From Aliiruegeria haliotis (GTDB taxonomy: Bacteria > Pseudomonadota > Alphaproteobacteria > Rhodobacterales > Rhodobacteraceae): a stretch of DNA of 64,000 nt. Position numbers and translations under genes: made by a program. This document shows, piece after piece, positions 31,242 through 39,066 of this stretch. Position 1 is the first letter of the stretch, and the number at the start of each line of letters is the position of its first letter. The DNA is taken from assembly GCF_003003255.1 (NCBI RefSeq), contig NZ_PVTD01000004.1:1-64000 (forward strand). The letters run 5' to 3'. Under the pieces are notes generated by a model. It did not search any database and was not told the origin of the DNA. It saw only the letters and a program-made list of their open reading frames with translations.

Positions 31242-32924
31242 TCAGTTCTTCCCGGTTTCCATGGTTCTGCGAACATTCTGCTGGTATTCGATGCTCTCGG
31301 GGCGCAGATTCTCGATACCTTCAAACGGAACGCCGTGACGCGTCGGGGTGAACGGGTATTTCGCGTTCATCTGTTCATGACGTTTCTTCATCTGATCAAA
31401 CGGCCCCCACGCCCACAAGAACTGCGCCATCATTCCGCGCATCTCACGGGGGTCCTGGTAGAGGTCGAAAAAGTCATTCTTCACCAGACCGGCGCGGCCG
31501 CCAACCCAAACCCGCTTGTATTGTTGCTTGATGGTCGCTGCATGCTGAGGGCCCGTGTAGACGTGATAATAGTCGCGGCGGCTCTGCCCGTCACCGAGCA
31601 GAAAGCTCGCGGTCTGGTCGATGCCATCAATGATCCGGTCTCTCGGAATATGCTGCGTGGCGTCGCCAAGCCGGGCGAAAGTGGTGAACAGATCGTGCAC
31701 CGTAATCATGTCACCCATGATCGTTTCGGGTTCGATGACACCTTTCCACTCGGCGAAAGCTGCGACCCGGATACCGCCCTCGCGATAGTCGCCTTTACCG
31801 CCGGCAAACACGACCTGATACTGGGCACCGACAACCTCAACGAAGGGTCCGTTGTCTGCCATGGCGATGACCAAGGTATTCTCGGCAATGCCCAGTTCTT
31901 CGAGTTCCGCAAGAATTGTCCCGATTTCACGGTCTAGGCGCTCAATATTCTGAGCAAACGCGCTTCCGTTGCTCGTGGTCATCTCCTCGTCGTTTCGAAT
32001 GACATCATAGACATTGGGCCAGTAGGCGAGGAAGAAGGGGTTGTCGTCGTTGGCTTTCCTGCGGATGAAGTCGAGGGACTTCTCGAAGTGCATCTTGTTG
32101 AGGGCGCGGTAGTTTTCGAGCGTGTCCTCGATCGTGGCAGGGAGCGTTTCCCGGGCCAGGCCGCCTTTCTCGCCCTCGATATCCATGATGTAGCCATATG
32201 GTCTGAACTGCTGATCGACCAGATAGTTTTTCTCGGTCATTTCAGGTGTGTAGCCAATGGACATCCCGGCCGCTTCACCATCCGCATGCCAGAAGTTTGC
32301 CGGGAACTGGTTGTACATCGAGAACTGGGCTTCATCGAATCCCTGATTGTGCATAAAGCTCTCTTCGATGTCGCCCTGGTGCCCTTTGCCGAAGAGCGCA
32401 GTACTATAGCCGGCTTCCGAGAGGACCTCCGCAATCGTGACTTCCTCTGCCGGTAGACCGGCGCCTTCCGGAGGAAAAGCGACTGTGTGCATTCCGCTGC
32501 GCACGGCGAGCCTGCCAGTAAGAAGCGCCGCCCGGGTCGGTGTGCAGGAAGGTTCGGTGTACATACGGGTGAAGGTCATACCCTCTTTACCCATCTGGTT
32601 CAGACTTGGAGTGTCAAAACCGCGGATCTTGTTGAGCGACGGGATGCCCACCTCGCCAAAGCTGTTGTCGTCCCACATGATGTGAACGATGTTCGGGCGC
32701 TTGCCGTACTTTTCATACATTGCATCCAGCGTCTGCTGGAGTTCCTCGTCTTGAACAGCCCATTGCTCCCCAAACTGCTCTTGCAGAATATCCTGCTCTG
32801 CATCGTGGATGATGCCGCCAGCGGTCTCGGCACCCTGTGCCCAAGCGGGGAATGTCATTGCCCCGGCCAATGTCACCGCCAGGGCGAGTGCGCCGCCGGT
32901 CAGCTTGTTTCTGCATGTCGTCAT
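31242..32924 (-). CDS. Periplasmic sulfatase 3 (arylsulfatase family, S1)
   Basis: 560 residues from MTTCRNKLTG, with GGAG 8 nt upstream; a TTG nine codons earlier is rejected. A signal peptide ends near PAWAQG. Metal-binding Asp85-Asp86 lie in VHIMWDDNSFGEVG; the formylglycine Cys127 lies in PSCTPTRAALLTGRLA; LVIAMADNGPFVEVVG and GGIRVAAFAEWKG follow. All three paralogues share a helical pre-domain and conserved IDGIDQT and SRRDY segments near the C-terminus, so they probably have related but not identical substrates. The 88-aa ORF lies 46 bp upstream in the same direction. Confidence 0.92.
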   Translation of the reverse strand: MTTCRNKLTGGALALAVTLAGAMTFPAWAQGAETAGGIIHDAEQDILQEQFGEQWAVQDEELQQTLDAMYEKYGKRPNIVHIMWDDNSFGEVGIPSLNKIRGFDTPSLNQMGKEGMTFTRMYTEPSCTPTRAALLTGRLAVRSGMHTVAFPPEGAGLPAEEVTIAEVLSEAGYSTALFGKGHQGDIEESFMHNQGFDEAQFSMYNQFPANFWHADGEAAGMSIGYTPEMTEKNYLVDQQFRPYGYIMDIEGEKGGLARETLPATIEDTLENYRALNKMHFEKSLDFIRRKANDDNPFFLAYWPNVYDVIRNDEEMTTSNGSAFAQNIERLDREIGTILAELEELGIAENTLVIAMADNGPFVEVVGAQYQVVFAGGKGDYREGGIRVAAFAEWKGVIEPETIMGDMITVHDLFTTFARLGDATQHIPRDRIIDGIDQTASFLLGDGQSRRDYYHVYTGPQHAATIKQQYKRVWVGGRAGLVKNDFFDLYQDPREMRGMMAQFLWAWGPFDQMKKRHEQMNAKYPFTPTRHGVPFEGIENLRPESIEYQQNVRRTMETGKN

Positions 32925-32970
32925 GAATGGTCTCCAATTTTTTTTTGCCATGCTGCCTGACGGGTGGCGG

Positions 32971-33237
32971 TCACACGCTGCCGGTTTCGTGCGTCAGGGC
33001 GCGACGAATTTCGTCTTTCAGGCCCTCAAGGCACTCAGTCACGGCATCGTCAGCCGGTCCTTCGTCCCGCAGAATTCCCGCCACCGTTTCGAGGTCGTTG
33101 CAGATCTCTGCGAACACCGGATGGCTCCCGCGCAGACGCCGTATCTCTTCCCGCCAAGTCGGGAAGAAATCCTCAGCGGTCCGTGCATCGGGATGGTTTG
33201 GTGCGGGCTCAGTCTTCATCACGGAGTGTTGCGTCAT
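32971..33237 (-). CDS. Hypothetical 88-aa protein at the head of the sulfatase cluster
   Basis: 88 residues from MTQHSVMKTE; a TTG six codons earlier is possible. Helical and charged, with FFPTWREEIRRLRGSHPVFA and a C-terminal ECLEGLKDEIRRAL helix. No membrane segment and no known domain. It lies first in the minus-strand unit next to the operator region, and a decayed copy precedes sulfatase 2. Its retention suggests a role in regulation or assembly of the sulfatase unit, which cannot be specified. Confidence 0.6.
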   Translation of the reverse strand: MTQHSVMKTEPAPNHPDARTAEDFFPTWREEIRRLRGSHPVFAEICNDLETVAGILRDEGPADDAVTECLEGLKDEIRRALTHETGSV

Positions 33238-33276
33238 CCTTGATTTCTCAAGCAAGGGGTATACCGTGTAATCAAC

Positions 33277-33309
33277 GTTAAACTCTCAGTTTAACATGTA
33301 TTCAACATG
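33277..33309. promoter_or_regulatory. Operator-like palindrome in the divergent promoter region
   Basis: GTTAAACT-CTC-AGTTTAAC (33277-33295) is a perfect 8-bp inverted repeat with a 3-bp spacer. It is followed by a directly repeated AACATG (33293-33298 and 33304-33309, 11 bp apart). The site is in the AT-rich 98-bp gap between the minus-strand sulfatase unit and the plus-strand TPR regulator, so one bound protein could control both. Confidence 0.55.
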
Positions 33310-33335
33310 CTGTTAGAAAAGGGAATTTTTGACAG

Positions 33336-34694
33336 ATGCACGACGCGGCGGAGAATGATGATCCGAACGAAGCGGTGCCAGAAATGTCCATCCGTGTCGA
33401 ACTCGATCGTATTCTCCGAAGCGCGGCATTCGCGAATGCCGACCGGCTGAAGGCGTTTCTGAGCTACGTGGTCGAGGAGAGTCTCGCGGGTCGGGGGCAC
33501 CGTGTCGCCGGCAAGACCATCGCCCATGATATTTACGGCCGGGCACCGGATGACGGCAGCGCCAGCATTGTTCGCGTAGATGCGGGCAGGTTGCGGCGCA
33601 AGCTCTCAGAGTACTACGAGGGCGAAGGCGCCGGAGATCCGGTCAGGATCCATATCGACAGTGGCGGCTATGCTCCGCGCTTCGAGGCAATGGAACCAAG
33701 TGCAGCGACTCCAATTCTCGAGGGCCAGCCTCACGAGGCTTCGCCCCAGCCCCGTGGCGATCTTCCATGGTTGCTCATTGGAGCCGTCGTCCTGGCGTTG
33801 GTGGTTCTGGTCGGAGTATTGCTGGTCCGATGGCAGAGGACGTCGGAGGTGACACCGCCTTCGGATCATTCGTTCCAAAACCAGACGGAACGATCCGCCC
33901 TTGCCGAAAGATCCACTGCAACCCTTCAGGCGTCAAACCTCGCCGAACAGGCCAGCGGATTGCTGTTCCCGATTGCAGATGTCAATCATCAAAAACTCGC
34001 CACGTCCATGTATAGGGAAGCCATCCGGATAGAACCGGATCTTTCCGATGGCTACGCCGGTGCCGGCCACAGCCTCGGCACCCTTGCGCTGCTGGCACCG
34101 GATGCGGGAGTTGGTGCCGACCTTCTGCGCGAAGCCGGGGCGATGGCGGACAGGGCCGTCAACCTCGCCCCGCGCAGCGGATGGTCCCAGTCCGCAGCGG
34201 CCTGGGTTGCGTTTGCAAATGGTGACTACGAGCGGGCCGTGGACCTGAGCCGACTGGCGGTTTCGTTGGACGACATGGACGGCAAAACACTTGATTTCCA
34301 TGGTGTCATTTTGGGAACGACCGGTCACTTCGCGGAATCCGCCGATGTCTCCGCCCCCGCACGCCCCCGAAACGACAGGGGCCGTCACCCGGCCCACCTG
34401 AACATCCACGGTGTCGCGAACTTCCACCTTGGCAACTACGAGACCGCGCTCGCCTCCTTCAATGCAGCGATTGAAGAGGGCGGGCCCGTTGGTCAACTCA
34501 CCTTGATGTACAAGGCTGCCGCCCATCAGGCCCTCGGCGATACCGCCGCAGCAAAAGCCCTGCTAACGGAATTGCAGGCAACCTGGCCCGCCTTCCGCCC
34601 GGATGTCGCACTAAAGCGGTTTTACCAGCACCCGGAGCATGCCGAACAGGTTCTCGCAATGCTGGTGGCGGCCGGGTGGTCCGTAGAGCCGTAG
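33336..34694 (+). CDS. Transmembrane TPR protein with N-terminal regulatory domain
   Basis: 452 residues. The N-terminal domain (about 16-115) contains RVELDRILRSAAFANADRLK, FLSYVVEESLAGRG, KTIAHDIYGRAP and VRVDAGRLRRKLSEYYEGEG, a pattern I know from TPR and adenylate-cyclase-like signalling proteins, probably DNA or protein binding. One membrane helix follows (about 144-165, WLLIGAVVLALVVLVGVLLV). The periplasmic C-terminal half is made of TPR-like helices (MYREAIRIEPDLSDGYAGAG, ANGDYERAVDLSRLAVSLDD, NYETALASFNAAIEEGG). Divergent from the sulfatases; possibly their sensor-regulator, similar in layout to CadC. Confidence 0.7.
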   Translation: MHDAAENDDPNEAVPEMSIRVELDRILRSAAFANADRLKAFLSYVVEESLAGRGHRVAGKTIAHDIYGRAPDDGSASIVRVDAGRLRRKLSEYYEGEGAGDPVRIHIDSGGYAPRFEAMEPSAATPILEGQPHEASPQPRGDLPWLLIGAVVLALVVLVGVLLVRWQRTSEVTPPSDHSFQNQTERSALAERSTATLQASNLAEQASGLLFPIADVNHQKLATSMYREAIRIEPDLSDGYAGAGHSLGTLALLAPDAGVGADLLREAGAMADRAVNLAPRSGWSQSAAAWVAFANGDYERAVDLSRLAVSLDDMDGKTLDFHGVILGTTGHFAESADVSAPARPRNDRGRHPAHLNIHGVANFHLGNYETALASFNAAIEEGGPVGQLTLMYKAAAHQALGDTAAAKALLTELQATWPAFRPDVALKRFYQHPEHAEQVLAMLVAAGWSVEP

Positions 34695-34716
34695 GCTGGA
34701 GAATCAAAAAACTGCC

Positions 34717-35511
34717 TCAGGACAGTACGCGATCCAGCGCGCGTTTCACATTGTCCCGGTTGGCCGTCGCCACCTCGAGGATCTCGGCGGCTTTGTGATA
34801 ATCCATCGATTGGAATGCACTCGTTCTCGGCTCGATCAGAAGGGCTCCGGGCCGGTCACTCAGCTGCTGCTGCAGCATGCGCCTCATCATGATCCGCATC
34901 GCCCCAACCGCAGTTTCCATCGGGCCCGGAACGTCAACACTGTCGAGCGCCTCCATACTTGCCACATCAACAGCCAGAGTGACATCCGCGTCCGCCAGTG
35001 CGTCAAGCGGAAGGTTGCTGGTGACCCCACCGTCAACAAGCACCCGGCCAGCAAGGAGCGTCGGTCGAAAAACGCCGGGGATGGCGATCGACGCTGCCAA
35101 TGCAGGCTTGAGAAGGCCATCACGGAGGAACACCGTCTCACGCGCATGGAAATCCGTTGCGACCGCCGTAAATGGGATGTGGAGCATGTCGAACCGTTCG
35201 GGAACGGTCGGCGGAAGCGCGATCTCGATGGCGTCATGTGAGTTGAACGCGCCGGGCACGCCCGGAAGCCGCGCTGGATTTGATGCGAGGAACCGCCTCA
35301 ACACGCGGCCGGGATTCGCCGCGACGCCGAGGATCCACTCTCGAATATCAATGCCCGTCATTCCAGCGGCATAGCCGGCCCCGATCAGTGCGCCCATCGA
35401 CGTTCCTGCAATCTCAACAGGACGCAGGCCCAGTTCGTCCACCACCTCGAGGACCGGCACGTGCCCGATCCCTGCTGCTCCTCCCCCACTCAGTGCAATC
35501 GCAATCCTCAT
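34717..35511 (-). CDS. Patatin-like phospholipase family protein
   Basis: 264 residues from MRIAIALSGG; a GTG 23 codons upstream is less likely because the family starts at this strand. The oxyanion loop is SGGGAAGIGH, the nucleophile Ser38 lies in GTSMG, and the dyad partner Asp160 lies in LVDGGVTSNLPLD. Patatins hydrolyse acyl esters of lipids; this one resembles the RssA-type bacterial group. No signal peptide, so cytoplasmic or membrane-peripheral. It is convergent with the TPR gene, with a gap of only 22 bp. Confidence 0.88.
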   Translation of the reverse strand: MRIAIALSGGGAAGIGHVPVLEVVDELGLRPVEIAGTSMGALIGAGYAAGMTGIDIREWILGVAANPGRVLRRFLASNPARLPGVPGAFNSHDAIEIALPPTVPERFDMLHIPFTAVATDFHARETVFLRDGLLKPALAASIAIPGVFRPTLLAGRVLVDGGVTSNLPLDALADADVTLAVDVASMEALDSVDVPGPMETAVGAMRIMMRRMLQQQLSDRPGALLIEPRTSAFQSMDYHKAAEILEVATANRDNVKRALDRVLS

Positions 35512-36054
35512 CGCCACGAGCCGCGCGATTGATACCTGACCGGAGTTCCCGCTTCCAAAGGCATAAGCTAAAATCCCCACTGCGCATTCCCACCGATGCA
35601 GCGTAGAGTGATCGTATGCGGCCGCTCAAGATGTCCTCTCGCAAAAAGCTGGGCTGCGCTCACATCCTTGTTGTGGGGGTGGCCACATGGGCCGCTCCTA
35701 CCGGGTCGCAAGATCTGGAACTGAAAACGGATTTCGAACAAGCATGTCCCTCCGCTGCGACGCCTTGCGTTGAAGGGGCCGGGCGTCTTCATTGTACAGG
35801 AAAGTCCTCAAGAGAGCGGCGCACCATGAACACCGCGAAAGACGTCGCTTCCCGTCTTGCCCCGTTGCCGAGCGACGTGTCGAGGGCGGAATCCCATACG
35901 AGACACCGGAGCAATGCTCGCCTCATGACAGGTGCCCAACCCGGCGCCTTGGCAATCGCTCTGGCGGCAACCTCATTGCTTTGGGTATAAGTCTACAGCC
36001 CGGATTTTCTGAAAACTGCTTCTGGGTACTGCAAAGAATCATGAGGTTCAGATA
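35512..36054. other. 543-bp region between patatin and MscS genes
   Basis: Divergent promoters for the two flanking genes should be here. One open frame (35616-35990, plus) starts MRPLKMSSRKKLGCAHILVV, which is signal-peptide-like, but its second half is low-quality (Arg/Ser-rich) and no family is recognisable. I regard it as doubtful: either a small exported protein with an unreliable C-terminus or a decayed gene. Confidence 0.35.
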
Positions 36055-37128
36055 TTGGGCGAAGGTCTTGCTTCGAACGTTTCCCCGCAGGTCGGAGCGC
36101 TGCTTGCACTGGCGCTTCTGGCGGTCTTCGTCCTTTGGCGACTTGTACGATTGTCCGGGCCGGTTCAGGCATTTCTGAAGCGTTATCCATGGGGAAGCGC
36201 GGCAATCGATATGGTCCTCTTTCCGGCTGCGGTCTACGGATCCGGCCGACTTGTCGAGGCGTTGTTCGGTCGGATGGGCCTTTCGATCTGGCAAGGCGCC
36301 GTACGGGAGGTGACCGAACTCCTGATCATCCTCGCCGTCTCCTCTGGCGTGGCGCGACTGATCGAACTCTGGTTGGTGTTTCAACGGCCGGGACAGGCAT
36401 CCGGCAGCCGCGAAATGAAGCTGTCACAGCTTGGTCGGACAGTTCTGTTCGGGTTCTGTTTGTTCATCGGCCTTCTCGTTTATCTGTCCGCGAACGATCT
36501 CGCGCCGACGGAACTCTACGTTTCGACCGGGGCCGTCGCTGCGGTGCTCGCCTTTGCAATGCAACAGACGCTCGGCGACCTCTTCGCGGGAATTGCGCTG
36601 AGCATCGAACGACCTTTCCGGATCGGCGACTGGCTGCGCTTCAGCGACGGGATGGAGGGCGAGGTGACGGATATCAACTGGCGAGCGACCCGGTTGCGCG
36701 GTTGGGACAACACGACCTATGTCGTTCCCAATGGGGAGCTTTCGCGGCAGAGCTTCACGAACCTGCATGGCCCGGACCACGTTTTTGCACCGTGGTACCT
36801 CGTGAATGTCTCTGGCGACTCAGATCCGCAAGACGTCAAGACCCTGCTGGAACAGGCAGCCGTACATTGTGAAGCCATTCTCAAGGAGCCCGCCCCGGTT
36901 GCGCGCCTGATGGACGGCACGTCGAACCCCTACACCTACATGGTTTGGGTCCATTTCCCCAACTACCCCACGATGTTTGCCGGCCGGGAGCAACTATATC
37001 GCGAGATCCATCGCCGGTTGAAGTCTGAGGGGTTGCAGATCTCTGCCGATATCCACGAAATCCGGAGTCGCTCGGAAGTGCACACAGAGGCCGCGTCATC
37101 CGGTGCGCCAGAAACAGATCGACCATGA
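36055..37128 (+). CDS. MscS-family mechanosensitive channel
   Basis: 357 residues from a TTG with GAGG 8 nt upstream; no better in-frame ATG is near. Four membrane segments at roughly 10-28, 45-65, 85-105 and 125-145 precede the pore-lining helix and beta domain: STGAVAAVLAFAMQQTLGDL, FAGIALSIERPFRIGDWL, GWDNTTYVVPNGELSRQSF. It opens under membrane tension to release solutes on hypo-osmotic shock. The cytoplasmic C-terminus is about 150 residues. The start codon choice is the least certain part. Confidence 0.88.
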   Translation: MGEGLASNVSPQVGALLALALLAVFVLWRLVRLSGPVQAFLKRYPWGSAAIDMVLFPAAVYGSGRLVEALFGRMGLSIWQGAVREVTELLIILAVSSGVARLIELWLVFQRPGQASGSREMKLSQLGRTVLFGFCLFIGLLVYLSANDLAPTELYVSTGAVAAVLAFAMQQTLGDLFAGIALSIERPFRIGDWLRFSDGMEGEVTDINWRATRLRGWDNTTYVVPNGELSRQSFTNLHGPDHVFAPWYLVNVSGDSDPQDVKTLLEQAAVHCEAILKEPAPVARLMDGTSNPYTYMVWVHFPNYPTMFAGREQLYREIHRRLKSEGLQISADIHEIRSRSEVHTEAASSGAPETDRP

Positions 37129-37481
37129 CGCCTGCTTGGGCGTCCATTGGGTGAACAGGGTCACGTCCGACAATGGGTATTTGGTCGGCGACGAAAAGGG
37201 CCACCAATACCGGTGCTCCCGGTCTCCAGAGCACTCTTGGGGGCCTTCCACCGTGCAATTCGTGCCGTTGCGTTTTGCAATCCACGTGTGTTGGAACTGT
37301 TGCCCTGGCCTTGCTGCGCTTCCTACCTGGGTCTTCGTTTGCTACGGATCTTCGAATGAATCACTGCTGGCCTCACTTTCTGAGCCACAGAGCACGAATC
37401 CGGGCTCATCCGCCGAACTCGGCCTCGGCTCTTTCCAGAGGACTCGTCAAACGTTGAGGTGGCGTTGATGTAAAACGCGAC
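37129..37481. other. Non-coding stretch between MscS gene and tRNA
   Basis: 353 bp. Short Cys/Trp/Ser-rich open frames occur on the plus strand but have no coherent composition or start signals. No recognised RNA or repeat apart from the adjoining terminator. Confidence 0.45.
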
Positions 37482-37523
37482 ATCAAAAACTTGATCGGCC
37501 GAGGCCGACTTCAAGTCTTTGAT
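37482..37523 (-). terminator. Terminator of the initiator tRNA gene
   Basis: On the minus strand ATCAAAGACTTG pairs with CAAGTTTTTGAT (11 of 12), continued by an inner GGCC/GGCC stem closed by a 2-nt loop, then GTCGCGTTTT. It lies 16 bp downstream of the tRNA 3' end. Confidence 0.65.
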
Positions 37524-37538
37524 ATCGTGTAGGATTTC

Positions 37539-37615
<77 letters not shown>

Positions 37616-37757
37616 CCAAGAGATGCTTATCTAGCTCTGTGGCTGAGGGTCCGCAAGGGGGGCAAACGACTTTTGTGAACTTTTTTCGAACCTGACCGGC
37701 AGCGGTGCTTTTTCGCCCTCGTGCCCTCGCTCCCAGCGGCGCGCGAAGCATGCATGC

Positions 37758-38717
37758 CTACAGAAATGGCTGGATCCAGCGTTTCGCCCGGACCAAGGGG
37801 TTGATGCGATCAACATCCAGGATCGCGCCGTTCCCAAAGCCGCCGATCAACGTTGCCACCCCCGAGAATGTCGAGTTTGAGGAACAGATCAGCCGGTCAC
37901 AAGCAGCAAGAGTCCATAGGTCGACCATCGCATTCTCGGCTTCGGCTTGCAGGTTCACCTGGTTCCACCCGCCCGGTTGGTGCAGGCGGCATCCATCGTC
38001 CGAGAGGTGTTTCTCGATCACGGTGACACGGTCGAACCGATGCGTCAGCAGATCCTGGGCTTCGCGGCTGTCGGTTGCCAGAAACACCGGGGCGTCGGGC
38101 ATCTTGGCCCGCAGACGTTCGAGCGCGGCGACCGTTTTTTCGAGCGGGCCCCTCATGTCGGTAAACCTCAGGTGCACGCCGATTCGTGGCGACGGCATAC
38201 CGTCTACGACCTGATCGACCGCGCTCCGCACGGTTTGGTTCGGCGGGAAGTACCGTTGCAGGTAGTCGCGCAGAATCTCCTTCGCCGAGCGACCGCGAAA
38301 GCGAGGGTCCCGCATCATGTGTCCGCGAAGCCGCGGCAGTTTCGAGACATAGGACCAGTAGACGGCCACGGGTTCAGGATGATCCAGATGCCGCAGGTCG
38401 ACACAGGATGCGCGATAGACACGCGCACCCTCGTGGCGATCTCCGACGATATCATTTGCGTATTCGCCCATGCGGCCCGACCAGACCGATGGCGTGACCT
38501 GGGTCTCCGCATCGAACCGGGCGGGATCGACGGTCGCGGGGGTATCGAACAGCAACGGGTAGGCGTTGGTGCCGTAGTCGGCATAGGCACCGTCCCGCCA
38601 GTCGACAACGGGGATGCGCCCCGAAAGGTCGGCATAAACAAGGCCGGTCACGGCGGCCAGCATCCGGTTTCCGAGCCCGGCCTTTCCCTTGATCACCAGA
38701 TATCGTTCGTCTGCCAC
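37758..38717 (-). CDS. NodZ/O-fucosyltransferase-like glycosyltransferase
   Basis: 319 residues, GTG start (ADERYLVIKGKAG) with GGAG 10 nt upstream. The N-terminal GLGNRMLAAV motif, the donor-site motif IGVHLRFTDMRGP and the C-terminal ICSSNSTFSGVATLIGG are the three landmarks of the NodZ/FUT8/POFUT GT-B fold, which transfers fucose from GDP-fucose. No signal peptide, so it acts in the cytosol on a glycan precursor. The acceptor is unknown; the neighbouring HAD-UbiA and beta-helix genes suggest a surface polysaccharide or glycoconjugate setting. Confidence 0.75.
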   Translation of the reverse strand: MADERYLVIKGKAGLGNRMLAAVTGLVYADLSGRIPVVDWRDGAYADYGTNAYPLLFDTPATVDPARFDAETQVTPSVWSGRMGEYANDIVGDRHEGARVYRASCVDLRHLDHPEPVAVYWSYVSKLPRLRGHMMRDPRFRGRSAKEILRDYLQRYFPPNQTVRSAVDQVVDGMPSPRIGVHLRFTDMRGPLEKTVAALERLRAKMPDAPVFLATDSREAQDLLTHRFDRVTVIEKHLSDDGCRLHQPGGWNQVNLQAEAENAMVDLWTLAACDRLICSSNSTFSGVATLIGGFGNGAILDVDRINPLVRAKRWIQPFL

Positions 38718-39066
38718 GTGTCGCCTGCTCCGCTTCGGTTCGGGTTAGGACAATACGCGAAGACGGGGAAGAGGAAATCCGGCCGGACGGTCCGCATGGA
38801 CGCTGCTCTTGTCGCCCTCCGATCCGCCACCCCACGGTATCAAAGGCGCGCGGGGCCGCTCCATTGCCGGGAGAACGGGTCGTTGCAGCCACGAAACGAA
38901 GTGGCCGGCCGAACCACCGCACCCTATGGACCGGTCGGGCCACATGTTCTAGCAATCGAACCAAAGAAACGAACGCGGGCACGACAGGCAGGGCAGCACG
39001 GACCGGATCGACCGAATTGGCGGCGAAGCTCCGTTCCGACGCCTGCAAGCAGGAGCAGACCGAACG
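38718..39066. other. Divergent intergenic region
   Basis: 349 bp between the fucosyltransferase-like gene and the HAD-UbiA gene, read in opposite directions. It should hold both promoters. No credible ORF, repeat or clear promoter hexamers. Confidence 0.4.

Noticed and set aside
32937-32948. Long T run before sulfatase 3 as a slippery or terminator element
   Set aside because: It lies upstream of the SD of sulfatase 3 without a preceding stem, so neither reading is supported.
35616-35990. Possible 124-aa exported protein
   Set aside because: Only the first 30 residues look protein-like; the remainder is Arg/Ser-rich with no family, so it is noted within the intergenic entry rather than called.
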